Positions 1-8,758 of a DNA stretch of 64,000 nt are shown in pieces (positions within the stretch are counted from its first letter, which is position 1; every line of letters starts with the position of its first letter). A program made the translations under genes and the position numbers. This stretch comes from a bacterium BRH_c32 (lineage in GTDB: Bacteria; Bacteroidota; Ignavibacteria; Ignavibacteriales; Melioribacteraceae), in NCBI GenBank assembly GCA_001516025.1, contig LOEU01000017.1, positions 26,776 through 90,775 of the forward strand, given 5' to 3'. The notes below the pieces were generated by a model. The model was not told where the DNA came from, did no database searches, and saw nothing but the letters and a program-made list of their open reading frames with translations.

Positions 1-147
1 GGTGATAAATTCCACATAGAAATTCATATCGAAGTCGATAAAAATCTCGCCACAAAATTCTCACATGATATCGGCAATCAAGTCCGATTCCAAATTGAAA
101 ATCATGACCTTGTACAAAAAGTATTTGTCCATATTGATCCCGTATAA
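1..147 (+). CDS. Cation diffusion facilitator (CDF) transporter, C-terminal fragment
   Basis: The window opens inside a reading frame of 48 codons that ends with TAA at 145-147. The residues read as the cytoplasmic dimerisation domain that ends CDF zinc/iron/manganese exporters: an alternating beta strand (FHIEIHIEVD), the helix containing SHDIGNQV, and a final strand ending VFVHIDP just before the stop. In the family this domain follows six membrane helices, which would lie upstream of the window. The match rests on this short stretch only, so the metal cannot be named. The next gene is the ECF sigma factor 83 nt downstream. Confidence 0.75.
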   Translation, partial: GDKFHIEIHIEVDKNLATKFSHDIGNQVRFQIENHDLVQKVFVHIDPV

Positions 148-174
148 TTTTATTTAAATAAATATTTTAATTTA

Positions 175-205
175 GTACAACCTTTCTAATAATCGATTAG
201 TCTAA
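175..205 (+). promoter_or_regulatory. Putative ECF-type promoter of the sigma factor operon
   Basis: Upstream of the sigma gene there is an AACCTTT element (179-185) followed, after 14 nt, by GTCTAA (200-205). Extracytoplasmic-function promoters typically have an AAC-containing -35 element and a GTC/CGTC-type -10 element at about this spacing, and ECF genes are often autoregulated. This is inference from one site; no second copy was found in the window. Confidence 0.35.
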
Positions 206-230
206 CCGAACAGAAGCCGGTGAAGAGAGA

Positions 231-815
231 ATGAAATTAAACGATAAAGAATTAATACTAAAAGCTCAATCAGGAAATATGGAAGCGTTCGAAGAACTTA
301 TTTATCGATATGATAATCAAGTGCTAAACATCGCTAAGTCATTCCGTAACAATAGCGATGATGCAAAAGATATCTATCAAGAAGTTTTTATTCGTGTTTA
401 TAACGGATTAAAAAATTTTCAGTTTAAAAGTGAATTCTCGACTTGGCTTTTTCGTATTACAACTAATGTTTGTCTGACTTTTGCAGAGAAAAAGAAAAGA
501 AATAATCATGAATCAATTGACGATGTGGTTACTTATGATGGGGAAGAAATTGAAAAAGTATCGGATTCTATTCCGGGGGATTTAACAACTGATTCGCTTA
601 TTAATAAAACAGATTTTTATAAACAGATAAATAAAGTAATTGATAAACTTCCGGTGCAGCAGAAATTAGCTTTCACTATGAAATATTTTCAAGAACTAAA
701 GATCCGAGAAATTGCCGAAATTATGAATTGTAATGAAGGAACGGTTAAACGGTATCTCTTCACAGCCGTTACAAAATTGAGAGAACAATTAAAAAATCTC
801 AAACACGAGGTTTAA
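231..815 (+). CDS. RNA polymerase ECF sigma factor (RpoE-like)
   Basis: A 194-residue sigma-70 family protein of the extracytoplasmic-function class. Region 2 lies at about residues 15-85 (LIYRYDNQVLNIAKSFRN, then DIYQEVFIRVYNGL and the promoter-melting STWLFRITTNVC segment). Region 4 lies at about 130-190, with the helix-turn-helix FQELKIREIAEIMNCNEGTV. Regions 1 and 3 are absent, as usual for ECF factors. GAAGAGAGA just before the ATG can serve as ribosome site. The stop is one base before the next gene, which encodes a membrane anti-sigma-like protein, so the two probably act as a pair. The downstream exported DUF4097 proteins are likely part of the same regulon. Confidence 0.9.
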   Translation: MKLNDKELILKAQSGNMEAFEELIYRYDNQVLNIAKSFRNNSDDAKDIYQEVFIRVYNGLKNFQFKSEFSTWLFRITTNVCLTFAEKKKRNNHESIDDVVTYDGEEIEKVSDSIPGDLTTDSLINKTDFYKQINKVIDKLPVQQKLAFTMKYFQELKIREIAEIMNCNEGTVKRYLFTAVTKLREQLKNLKHEV

Positions 816-816
816 G

Positions 817-1782
817 ATGAAAAATGAATTAAAAGAAAAATTATTCCTTTACTCAATAAATGAACTTTCTGAAAAAGAAAGAAAAGAGATAGAAAATCTA
901 TTGAGTGAAGACTTAGAATTGAAAAAAGAATTTGATGAATTAATAAATCTCGGCGAAGCAATAGGTTCTAACAAACCTTCACCGGCTAGTGATGACGAGT
1001 TAGCTATTGCCCGTCGAGACTTATTGCGCTCAATTAGAACTCAAGAAGCAGAGGTATCTTCATTCTCGAGATTCGTTGCTTCACTAAAGGGCGCTTTATT
1101 CAATAGATACGGATTCGCTTTCACCGGAGCAACCACTTTATTTATCGGAATTTTTGTCGGATATATATTCTTCAGTCAACAACCAATAAATAAACAAATA
1201 TTGACCGACTCTACTTCGATCGATATAAACAAATTACAGGAAGAAGGAGATACCGAGATATCCAATATTCGAGTAAATGAATCAACAACAAAACCGGATG
1301 AAATCGAGATTCGTTTCGATGCTTTCAAACCGATCAGTTATAAAGCGAAAAAGAAAGATCCGTTCGTAAAACAGTTATTATCGGAAGCATTACTAAATTC
1401 ATCAAATCCCGGCGATAGAATAAGAACCGTGAATAAGATTTCTACTCAAGTTCAGAGCAAAGGATTTAATGATGATCCGAAAATTAAAGCAGCATTACTA
1501 AAGGCATTGAAATCAGACGATAATGCCGCTGTGAGAAAAGAAGCTCTCTATTCATTGATGCAGTTCCCTTATGATGAAGAGATTAGAGATGGTCTCCTTA
1601 ATACACTTTCAAATGATAAAAATTCAGGTCTTCGAGTAGCGGCTATTAATGCTTTAGCTGATATCAAAACTAAGGGCATCTCACTCGATGAAGTGATAAG
1701 AAAAACTTTAAATAAAAAAGCCGATCAGGACGACAATGATTTTGTTAAGATTCGTTCTGCATCTTTACTAAAGGAGTTATAA
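817..1782 (+). CDS. Membrane anti-sigma-like protein with C-terminal HEAT repeats
   Basis: 321 residues. The N-terminal 50 residues (LFLYSINELSEKERKEIENLL) resemble the N-terminal helical part of anti-sigma factors of the zinc-finger family, but there are no Cys/His zinc ligands. One hydrophobic membrane segment sits at about residues 97-119, preceded by a basic cytoplasmic stretch. The C-terminal 130 residues form three or so HEAT-like helical repeats (KIKAALLKALKSDDNAAVRK, EIRDGLLNTLSNDKNSGLRV) and would be periplasmic. A clear GAGG (807-810) precedes the ATG. Position right after an ECF sigma gene supports an anti-sigma role; the HEAT part suggests a protein-binding sensor. Function is inferred, not demonstrated by a catalytic motif. 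Confidence 0.7.
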   Translation: MKNELKEKLFLYSINELSEKERKEIENLLSEDLELKKEFDELINLGEAIGSNKPSPASDDELAIARRDLLRSIRTQEAEVSSFSRFVASLKGALFNRYGFAFTGATTLFIGIFVGYIFFSQQPINKQILTDSTSIDINKLQEEGDTEISNIRVNESTTKPDEIEIRFDAFKPISYKAKKKDPFVKQLLSEALLNSSNPGDRIRTVNKISTQVQSKGFNDDPKIKAALLKALKSDDNAAVRKEALYSLMQFPYDEEIRDGLLNTLSNDKNSGLRVAAINALADIKTKGISLDEVIRKTLNKKADQDDNDFVKIRSASLLKEL

Positions 1783-1783
1783 A

Positions 1784-3103
1784 ATGAAAAAGCTAATAAT
1801 CGCATTCGTATTAATACCGTTGTTATTACTATTTGCTCAAGATGGTAGCAAACAGCCAAAAACAATGAAGCCCGATAAACCGGAATTAGTCGAAAAATTG
1901 AGCAAACTACCAAAAGCGATAAAACCACCAAAAGCACCGGTTCCGCCTAGCAAAATCGTTGATGATAATTGGGATTCAGATTCTGACTCCGAGTTTGATT
2001 CCGAGGATGGAATACTTAATAAAACTTTCACGGTTGGTAAAGGGGGGAAATTAACCGTGAATGTAAGTCCCGGCGAATTGACCATTAAAACATGGGATCA
2101 AAATAAGGTAGAAATAAAAGCTGATGGATTTGATAAACGCGATATTGAAAATATCGATATTACCCAGAATGGAAACGACATTAAGATTAAATATGAATCG
2201 GAATTTGGCTGGGGCGGCGATGGTGATTTTATAATTACCGTTCCCGAAGAATATAATCTCGATCTTAGAACTACAAGCGGCGATCTACTAATAAAAGGTA
2301 ATCTAACCGGATATGCTAAAGCATCCACTATGGGCGGAGATATTTCAGTTAAGGATATAAAAGGGAATGTTGACTTATCCACTCAAGGCGGCGATATAAG
2401 AACAGGAGATCTCGAAGGCACAATAATGCTTAATACAATGGGTGGTGATATCCAAACCGGTAAACTTAATGGAAAAGATGCACAGATTTATACAATGGGG
2501 GGAGAAATAAATATCAAAAGTTCATCTTCCGATATTAAAACCAAGACCTACGGTGGCGATATACAAATTGGAGATGTTGGTGGTAGTGTCGATTTAGTTA
2601 CTTATGGCGGAAATATTAAGGTTAATACTGTCGGCGGAAGCGCTAAATTAGAAACCTATGGCGGAAACCTTTTTCTAAACCGCGCTAATGGAGAAGTGCT
2701 TGCCAAAACAAACGGTGGAAATATTAATCTAAAAAATATTACCGGTTCGGTGGAAGCACGGACGATGGCAGGCGATATCTCTTTAGAACTAAATCCATCC
2801 GGAAACAAAAGCAGTGTTTCTACAAATACCGGAGAAATTGAATTAATTCTTCCTGCTAATGCTAAAGCGACTGTTCAAGCTACAATTAAAGTAAATGGCT
2901 GGTGGAAAAATATGAAAGATGATTACAAGATTCATTCTGATTTTGAAGTAACTACCGTTAATAAAGTTGGAAGTGAAGAAGATGAAGAAGAAGAAGGAAA
3001 TAATAACGAAATTACATCAGTATTCTTGATTAATGGCGGCGGTACTAAGATATTTCTTAAATCAATTAATTCAGATATTTCAATAAGAAAATCACAAAAA
3101 TAA
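1784..3103 (+). CDS. Exported DUF4097 beta-repeat protein, acidic
   Basis: 439 residues starting with a signal peptide (MKKLIIAFVLIPLLLLFAQ). A proline/lysine-rich linker (residues 20-55) and an acidic patch (DNWDSDSDSEFDSED) follow. From about residue 160 to 330 come repeats of about 20 residues with the core T-M/Y-G-G-D/N-I, for example STMGGDISVKDIKGNVDL, typical of the DUF4097 family, which is predicted to form a parallel beta-solenoid. The C-terminus has a second acidic run (GSEEDEEEEGNNNE). AAGGAG at 1771-1776 is the ribosome site. It is the third gene of the sigma/anti-sigma operon and shares its fold with the next gene. Biochemical role is unknown; an envelope or surface function is likely. 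Confidence 0.8.
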   Translation: MKKLIIAFVLIPLLLLFAQDGSKQPKTMKPDKPELVEKLSKLPKAIKPPKAPVPPSKIVDDNWDSDSDSEFDSEDGILNKTFTVGKGGKLTVNVSPGELTIKTWDQNKVEIKADGFDKRDIENIDITQNGNDIKIKYESEFGWGGDGDFIITVPEEYNLDLRTTSGDLLIKGNLTGYAKASTMGGDISVKDIKGNVDLSTQGGDIRTGDLEGTIMLNTMGGDIQTGKLNGKDAQIYTMGGEINIKSSSSDIKTKTYGGDIQIGDVGGSVDLVTYGGNIKVNTVGGSAKLETYGGNLFLNRANGEVLAKTNGGNINLKNITGSVEARTMAGDISLELNPSGNKSSVSTNTGEIELILPANAKATVQATIKVNGWWKNMKDDYKIHSDFEVTTVNKVGSEEDEEEEGNNNEITSVFLINGGGTKIFLKSINSDISIRKSQK

Positions 3104-3128
3104 AATGAGCACGGGGGACCTAAGTAAT

Positions 3129-4289
3129 ATGAAAAAGATTTTATTAATAATTTCGCTCCTTCTTTTAGGGACAATAGTATCAGGTACGCCTATTTTCAAA
3201 GTCATAAAAAGCTTTAATAATGGAGAATTAAAAAAAGAATTTAATTCCAAACCGGGGAACAGTCTCACATTAGATTTAAAGACCGGTGCTTCGATCGAAA
3301 TTGAATCATGGGATAAGAATGCAGTTTATTTGCAGATAAAATATTTGAAGAGTAGTGATGAAACTATCGATGTATCATTTGAAGAAACAGAAAACGGAAT
3401 TGAAGTTTCTTCAAAATATAAAAACCGTAAAAATACGGATGGTTCTATCCAAGTAACTGTTCAAGTCCCGAGAAAACAGGATTTGGATCTCTCTACTATG
3501 GGAGGTCATGTAAAGATTGATGGAGTGGATGGAACAATTAAAGGAAGTACGATGGGTGGACATCTTGATTTTTCTAATCTCAAAGGAAATATTAATTTCC
3601 AAACTATGGGCGGTCAAATTGATCTTCGAGATTCTGATTTAGATGGAAAAGTAAAAACTATGGGTGGTCGGGTTAAAGTAACAAACGTAACCGGTGATAT
3701 TGATGCAAGTTCTATGGGTGGAAATGTAATTCAATCGAACGTTAAGGGGCGTTCCGGTAAATCAATCGGTAAAGAGGTAAATATCTCAACTATGGGGGGA
3801 GAGATATCTATCGATGAGGCTCCAAATGGCGCTAAACTCAAAACTATGGGTGGTTATATCGAGATTAATAAAGCAGGAAAATTTGCAGAAGTAGAAACGA
3901 TGGGAGGCAATATTAGCATTAAAGAGATTGATGGCTGGGTAAAAGCTAAAACTATGGGCGGTGATATCGACATAAGATCGACTGGCGATCTGAAACAATC
4001 AGGAAATGATATCACTCTTGTTTCTTTGAGAGGCGATATTAATTTAATTATTCCTAACGATGCTTCCGTTAAATTAGAACTTGAAATCGCATACACAAAA
4101 AAATATCGCAGTTCTAAACCGGAAATTAATACACCTTTTAATCTGCAAAGCGAAGAATCTAAAGAATGGGATGATTCAAACGGTGATCCACGAAAATATA
4201 TTAGAGCTACCGGCAATTTCAACGGTGGTAAAAATTTGATAAAAATAAAGACAATTAACGGCGATATAAAAATTAAGGAATTAAAATAG
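3129..4289 (+). CDS. Exported DUF4097 beta-repeat protein, TMGG-rich
   Basis: 386 residues from the ATG at 3129, preferred over an in-frame ATG at 3105 because 3129 gives a clean signal peptide (MKKILLIISLLLLGTIVSG) and has a purine-rich GGGGGA about ten bases upstream. The mature part carries at least nine near-identical T/S-M-G-G cores between about residues 120 and 285, spaced about 15-25 residues apart, each followed by a short beta-like strand. This is the DUF4097 solenoid pattern and clearly a paralogue of the preceding gene. It is the last gene of the ECF sigma operon and is followed by a bidirectional terminator. Function unknown; likely periplasmic or surface exposed. Confidence 0.8.
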   Translation: MKKILLIISLLLLGTIVSGTPIFKVIKSFNNGELKKEFNSKPGNSLTLDLKTGASIEIESWDKNAVYLQIKYLKSSDETIDVSFEETENGIEVSSKYKNRKNTDGSIQVTVQVPRKQDLDLSTMGGHVKIDGVDGTIKGSTMGGHLDFSNLKGNINFQTMGGQIDLRDSDLDGKVKTMGGRVKVTNVTGDIDASSMGGNVIQSNVKGRSGKSIGKEVNISTMGGEISIDEAPNGAKLKTMGGYIEINKAGKFAEVETMGGNISIKEIDGWVKAKTMGGDIDIRSTGDLKQSGNDITLVSLRGDINLIIPNDASVKLELEIAYTKKYRSSKPEINTPFNLQSEESKEWDDSNGDPRKYIRATGNFNGGKNLIKIKTINGDIKIKELK

Positions 4290-4356
4290 AACAAATAAAA
4301 TTTTGAGAAGGTGGTTGAAATCCCTGCAAAAATTCCCTTTATTATAAAAAAGTCTA

Positions 4357-4395
4357 TCCCGATACATGCGTAGAACATGTATCGGGATTTTTTTT
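4357..4395. terminator. Bidirectional rho-independent terminator
   Basis: A perfect 12-bp stem (TCCCGATACATG at 4357-4368 and its complement at 4376-4387) closes a 7-nt loop. It is followed on the plus strand by eight T residues, and on the minus strand the A run at 4346-4351 gives a T tract. It sits between the convergent DUF4097 operon and the padR gene and can end both. Confidence 0.9.
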
Positions 4396-4993
4396 ATATC
4401 AGACGCATATCAAATGGGGAATGAGAATCATTATGTTGATTTAAATTTAACGTTTTAATTAACTCTTTGACAGTTTTAATCTCCGCTTCTATTATATGAA
4501 AACGGTGTCTAACCAAAGCAAGAGCCGCAAAGGAAACCTTATTTCTATCTCTTTCAAAATTTAATAATTGATTCCTAATTTCATACTGATGATTATCCAA
4601 CCGCTCTAACTTCTTTTTTAGTTTATATAAGATTTCTGATTTGCTAAGATTGTTCATCAAAAGAATCCCGATATCAAATTCCGTAGCAATCGAGCTCTCT
4701 TCAGTAAGAAAATTTGTAATCGATTCTTCGAGCTCATATTCTCCTTCTCTTGTAATATTATAAACGGTTCTCTCAGGAAGATTACTTTGTTTCTCTTTCC
4801 TCCCCTCAATCAATCCTTTTTTACGTAAACCGTTTATTACGGCATAGACGGTGGAATCCGCCATTGGTAGCCATTTCTTTGTCTTGAGATTTTCGAGCAT
4901 CTTTGTTATTTCGTAGGGTCCTCTCTCTTCTTCAGAGAGTATTCCCAATATTAGAGTGGCTAATTTTGATTGCATATCTCTTACTATTCCCAT
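4394..4993 (-). CDS. PadR-family transcriptional regulator
   Basis: 199 residues. The N-terminal winged helix of PadR regulators spans about residues 8-85: LATLILGILSEEERGPYEI, then LPMADSTVYAVINGLRKKGLIEGR, and the wing VYNITREGEYEL. The C-terminal helical half (about 95-185) resembles the dimerisation domain of the Vir_act_alpha_C type. PadR proteins usually repress an adjacent exporter or stress gene after binding a small ligand. Here the neighbour upstream, 38 nt away on the same strand, is a SIR2-domain gene, and no exporter is next to it, so the target is unclear. The stop codon overlaps the terminator T run. Confidence 0.85.
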   Translation of the reverse strand: MGIVRDMQSKLATLILGILSEEERGPYEITKMLENLKTKKWLPMADSTVYAVINGLRKKGLIEGRKEKQSNLPERTVYNITREGEYELEESITNFLTEESSIATEFDIGILLMNNLSKSEILYKLKKKLERLDNHQYEIRNQLLNFERDRNKVSFAALALVRHRFHIIEAEIKTVKELIKTLNLNQHNDSHSPFDMRLI

Positions 4994-5031
4994 ATAGTAG
5001 TCTAATGATATACCAGAATAATCAAAATATT

Positions 5032-6153
5032 TTATGAAGTCAATAATTCTTGCATTATTTTTTTATCGCTTACTACCTCTTCAAACGATTTAAAAATAAA
5101 TTCGACATTCTCGGAGATCGATTCGTAGCTTAATTCTAGTGATTCTTTCTGCCTCGGATTGATCACTACTATTTTTTGATCCGGCTTTATAACTTTTTTG
5201 AAGAGTGCCTTAATATGAATATCAGAACTGGACATAGAATAACCGATAAAGATTATTTTCTTAGCTATCATTATTTCGCGTGATGCTTCGCTGGATAGTT
5301 GGCTAACTATCGGGTGCTGCAAACTCTTTAAATGTGACGGTGGAACAATTAGAGTTTGAAATTCTGTTCCGTCTAATGGACACCTATATTCATACTCCAT
5401 CTTTTCAGGATAGGTGTAGCCGAGCAGTTTTCCTTTATTCAAATCAATTTTTCGATCCCATGGTGTAAGGAGCATCTGATTGCAGCAATTACAATATTTC
5501 CAGTTTAGACTCCCATGAAGTTTTATAATCTTAAATGGCGATGGCTCTTCTCCATCCTTAACGCATAAAGGTTTTCTTGGATTAACCCAAAAATTAAATT
5601 CTTTTAGCTCAGGCAGATCCTCATAGTTCATTAGTGGAATGCAATAATCGATATAACCATGCTTTTTGAAAAGAAAATTAAACGACTGCTCCAATAAATC
5701 ATCATAATTTAGAGTTAGAATGGAGATATTTTTATTATTCTCAATTATAGAATTCCAAAAAAGATTATAATAGGTGCTTGATTTATCGGTTTGAATATTA
5801 ACTACATAATGAATAAGCTTTATTAAATATTCTTTTAAAGTAACAATTTTTTCTAGGGGATATTTAGAGCTAAGACTTTCATTATGCTGTATAAAATAAT
5901 CAAAAAAACCGAAAACAGCTTCTAATGCAGGATATGTGTTGGATGCGGAATTATACTTGAAATTTTCTTGAATAAATTCTTTAAATATTTTCCCTATTTC
6001 GGAGTTATCGATCTCATCGATTCCACCGGAGAGAATCATCGGAAGAAGCGCCCTTTGAAGCGGAACACCATCGGCGAAGGAAGTACCTGCGCCAAGGACA
6101 AATAATACATCTCTTTGGTTTGGATAATTTAAATATCGCTCTGAACTATTCAA
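5032..6153 (-). CDS. SIR2-like domain protein
   Basis: 373 residues with the hallmarks of the SIR2 NAD-binding fold: GAGTS at residues 21-25, TLNYDD at 147-152, and KLHGS at 211-215, whose histidine matches the catalytic base of sirtuins. A cysteine cluster (C221, C223, C224 and a later CPLDG) sits where sirtuins bind zinc, but the second pair is incomplete. A late FIGYSMSSSD segment matches the nucleotide-binding C-terminal strand of SIR2_2-type proteins. Such proteins can be NADases in phage defence or deacetylases; the sequence does not decide. It starts one base after the rsmG stop, so it is co-transcribed with mnmG-rsmG. No partner defence gene is adjacent. Confidence 0.75.
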   Translation of the reverse strand: MNSSERYLNYPNQRDVLFVLGAGTSFADGVPLQRALLPMILSGGIDEIDNSEIGKIFKEFIQENFKYNSASNTYPALEAVFGFFDYFIQHNESLSSKYPLEKIVTLKEYLIKLIHYVVNIQTDKSSTYYNLFWNSIIENNKNISILTLNYDDLLEQSFNFLFKKHGYIDYCIPLMNYEDLPELKEFNFWVNPRKPLCVKDGEEPSPFKIIKLHGSLNWKYCNCCNQMLLTPWDRKIDLNKGKLLGYTYPEKMEYEYRCPLDGTEFQTLIVPPSHLKSLQHPIVSQLSSEASREIMIAKKIIFIGYSMSSSDIHIKALFKKVIKPDQKIVVINPRQKESLELSYESISENVEFIFKSFEEVVSDKKIMQELLTS

Positions 6154-6154
6154 A

Positions 6155-6838
6155 CTATTTATTTAACTCTATTAAAATAAGCTTTTTATCTTTTTCGTTT
6201 CGTGTATTTGTAGGTTTATATGCTAATTCAAATATTGTTGACTTTTTTATATATGGCTTATATTTAAGCTCGGCGATTTTAAATTCGTCAGATAGGTCTC
6301 CCCCTTTTATCGCTGCCAAATAGGCCTTATCTTTTATCAGCGGAATCGAGTAACGGAATAGAATAACTAATGGTACAGTAGCTCGGCTTACAATAAGATC
6401 AAATGAATTTGCATATTTTGCTATAAATTCTTCACTTTCAACTCGATCATTTTCGACCGTAAGATTATTGAGTTTAAGTTTATTTGTAAATTCTTTTACT
6501 GCTTCAATTTTTTTTGCAGTAGAATCAACCAAAACGCCCTTCATCATTGGTCGAATTATAGATAGTGGAATTCCAGGGAAGCCACCCCCCGTTCCAATAT
6601 CCAAAAATTTAGAAATCCGTTCGGGAATAAAATTGGTCATAAATGCTGAAATGAAAATATGATTTTCAACAATTTTCTGAATATCCTTTCTCGAAACCAG
6701 ATTTACTTGATCGTTTTTTTCTGTTACTAAAGTAGCAAAATTAGCAAAACGTTCTAATTGATAATCATCGGGACTGATACCATTGTCCCAAAAGTAACTT
6801 TTAAGTTCGCGTAAATATTGTTCTTGAAGATCCAACAA
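6155..6838 (-). CDS. rsmG: 16S rRNA (guanine-527-N7) methyltransferase RsmG
   Basis: 227 residues, normal for the family. It methylates N7 of G527 in 16S rRNA using S-adenosylmethionine, in the cytoplasm. The SAM-binding signature FLDIGTGGGFPGIPLSI lies at about residues 77-93, and SFDLIVSRATVPLV is the conserved central strand with the R-A motif. The gene follows mnmG by 12 nt and precedes the SIR2 gene by one base, an arrangement in which parA/parB would more commonly come next. The call is firm from sequence and from the mnmG neighbourhood. Confidence 0.95.
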   Translation of the reverse strand: MLDLQEQYLRELKSYFWDNGISPDDYQLERFANFATLVTEKNDQVNLVSRKDIQKIVENHIFISAFMTNFIPERISKFLDIGTGGGFPGIPLSIIRPMMKGVLVDSTAKKIEAVKEFTNKLKLNNLTVENDRVESEEFIAKYANSFDLIVSRATVPLVILFRYSIPLIKDKAYLAAIKGGDLSDEFKIAELKYKPYIKKSTIFELAYKPTNTRNEKDKKLILIELNK

Positions 6839-6850
6839 ACCCTCAAATTT

Positions 6851-8731
6851 TTAGTTCTTCAAATATACTAATAAAACCGAAATATCAGAAGGAGTAACTC
6901 CGGAAATTCTTGATGCTTGTCCGATTGACCTCGGTTTTATCTTATTTAATTTCTCTCTTCCCTCCGTAGATAAAGTTTTTAATTTTACATAGTTGAAATT
7001 AAGCGGAATTTGAACGTCTTCTAATTTATCCATTTTTAACACTAATTCTTCCTGCCTTTTAATATATCCTTCATATTTTATTTCTATTTCAATCTGCTCT
7101 GCAAGAATTGGGTTCCCTTCTAAAGTCTCGACTATTTCTGATTTTCCGTTGCGAGGAAGATGCATAATAATGCTCGATAATGAAATTTCAGGCCGCTTAA
7201 GGAGCTTATCCACCGTTTCCGAAAATTGCAATTTAGCGCTATCAGAATTTTCGAGTATAGGATTTATTATTTCAGGAGTTAGCTTAGTTTTAGTAAAAAA
7301 TTCTTTAGCTACGGCAATGGATGTTTCATTTACTTTCATCTCATCATATAGGTCTTTCGAGATCAATCCGAATTCATAACCATATTTATAAAGTCTTCTA
7401 TCAGCATTATCTTGTCGAATTAATAGGCGATGCTCGGCTCGTGAAGTAAACATTCTATATGGTTCATTTGTCGATTTCCCTACAAGGTCATCAATTAAAA
7501 CTCCGATATATGCCTCGCTCCTTTTTAGTACGAATTCTTTGCGCTTTTGAATTTTTAGAGCGGCATTAATTCCCGCCATAATTCCTTGACCAGCGGCTTC
7601 TTCATATCCCGAAGTACCATTAATCTGTCCCGAAAAGTATAATCCCTCAATCAATTTTGTCTCTAAAGTTAAATCTACTTGGTACGGAGGAAAATAATCA
7701 TACTCGACAGCATAACCGGGTCGGACCATGTTTACAGTCTCTAATCCCCTGATCTTTCTTAATGCTTTGTACTGAACCTCCACAGGTAGAGATGTGGAAA
7801 AACCATTAATATATATTAAATCGTCATCCAGGCCTTCGGGTTCAAGGAATAACTGATGACGTTCTTTATCTGCGAAACGAACAATCTTATCTTCAATCGA
7901 TGGACAGTATCTTGGACCGACACCATTTATTACACCCGTGAAAAGGGGCGATTTATCGAAGCCGGTCTCTAATATTTTATGAACTTCTAAGTCCGTATAA
8001 GTTATATGACACGGCACTTGACGTAGAAAAGGGAATTTACTTTTATCGGTTCTGCGCGAAAATGGAAGTGGTGGATCGTCTCCCGGTTGAACTTCTAAAA
8101 TGTCCCAATCGATTGAATCCTTATGAAGACGTGGAGGCGTTCCTGTTTTAAGTCTCCCGGCTACAAAACCCATACGATTAAAAGATTCAGTTAATCCCTT
8201 GGAAGCTTGTTCACCATACCTTCCCCCTTCCGTGGAAGTCATTCCAGTATGCATCAATCCGTTTAGAAAAGTACCCGAACATATAACAACTGCTTTACAT
8301 TTTATCTCTTCACCGCTCTTAATCTTTATCCCTGTGATCTTTTTATTTTCCTCAAAGACGTCCATCAAAGAATCTTCAATGATCTCGAGATTGGGGGTTT
8401 CACTTACTGCTTTTATTGCCTCTTTTGTATAATATTTTCTATCGGACTGCGATCTTCCGGCCCATACAGCCGGACCTTTGGATTTATTAAGTGTTCTGAA
8501 TTGAATTCCTGCTTTATCGGCAATCAAACCCATTGCACCGCCAAGTGAATCAATTTCATGAACTAAATGACCTTTGGCACTCCCCCCTATCGCGGGATTG
8601 CACGACATTCTTCCAATCGCTTCTTTTTCCATTGTTATAAGTGCTACCGAACAACCCATTTTAGCAGCGGCAATACTTGCTTCAATTCCTGCATGTCCGC
8701 CACCTACAACTATTACATCAAAATACCTCAT
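6851..8731 (-). CDS. mnmG: tRNA uridine-34 carboxymethylaminomethyl-modification enzyme MnmG (GidA)
   Basis: 626 residues, full length. With MnmE it installs the carboxymethylaminomethyl group at C5 of wobble uridine-34 in tRNAs, using FAD and methylene-tetrahydrofolate. The FAD motif [16 protein letters not shown] is at residues 8-23. [21 protein letters not shown] and [15 protein letters not shown] carry the conserved glycines and active-site cysteine, and [12 protein letters not shown] is in the tRNA-binding part. GGAAT sits just before the ATG at 8731. Its partner mnmE lies upstream on the same strand, but 739 nt away, across a spacer holding two parS-like sites. Confidence 0.97.
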   Translation of the reverse strand: MRYFDVIVVGGGHAGIEASIAAAKMGCSVALITMEKEAIGRMSCNPAIGGSAKGHLVHEIDSLGGAMGLIADKAGIQFRTLNKSKGPAVWAGRSQSDRKYYTKEAIKAVSETPNLEIIEDSLMDVFEENKKITGIKIKSGEEIKCKAVVICSGTFLNGLMHTGMTSTEGGRYGEQASKGLTESFNRMGFVAGRLKTGTPPRLHKDSIDWDILEVQPGDDPPLPFSRRTDKSKFPFLRQVPCHITYTDLEVHKILETGFDKSPLFTGVINGVGPRYCPSIEDKIVRFADKERHQLFLEPEGLDDDLIYINGFSTSLPVEVQYKALRKIRGLETVNMVRPGYAVEYDYFPPYQVDLTLETKLIEGLYFSGQINGTSGYEEAAGQGIMAGINAALKIQKRKEFVLKRSEAYIGVLIDDLVGKSTNEPYRMFTSRAEHRLLIRQDNADRRLYKYGYEFGLISKDLYDEMKVNETSIAVAKEFFTKTKLTPEIINPILENSDSAKLQFSETVDKLLKRPEISLSSIIMHLPRNGKSEIVETLEGNPILAEQIEIEIKYEGYIKRQEELVLKMDKLEDVQIPLNFNYVKLKTLSTEGREKLNKIKPRSIGQASRISGVTPSDISVLLVYLKN

Positions 8732-8742
8732 TTATTCCTTTC

Positions 8743-8758
8743 GGTTTCACGTGAAACC
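8743..8758. other. parS-like centromere site 1
   Basis: A perfect 16-bp palindrome, GGTTTCACGTGAAACC, containing the GTTTCACGTGAAAC core recognised by chromosomal ParB proteins (consensus TGTTNCACGTGAAACA). It begins 12 bases upstream of the mnmG start. No parA or parB is present in the window. Confidence 0.85.

Noticed and set aside
3854..4378. A 174-codon open frame on the minus strand
   Set aside because: It lies wholly antisense to the repetitive DUF4097 gene and its terminator, has no ribosome site, and its composition mirrors the repeats.
5032..6153. Calling the SIR2 gene an anti-phage system
   Set aside because: No defence partner such as an Argonaute, HerA or STAND gene is adjacent, and the context is a housekeeping operon, so only the domain is reported.
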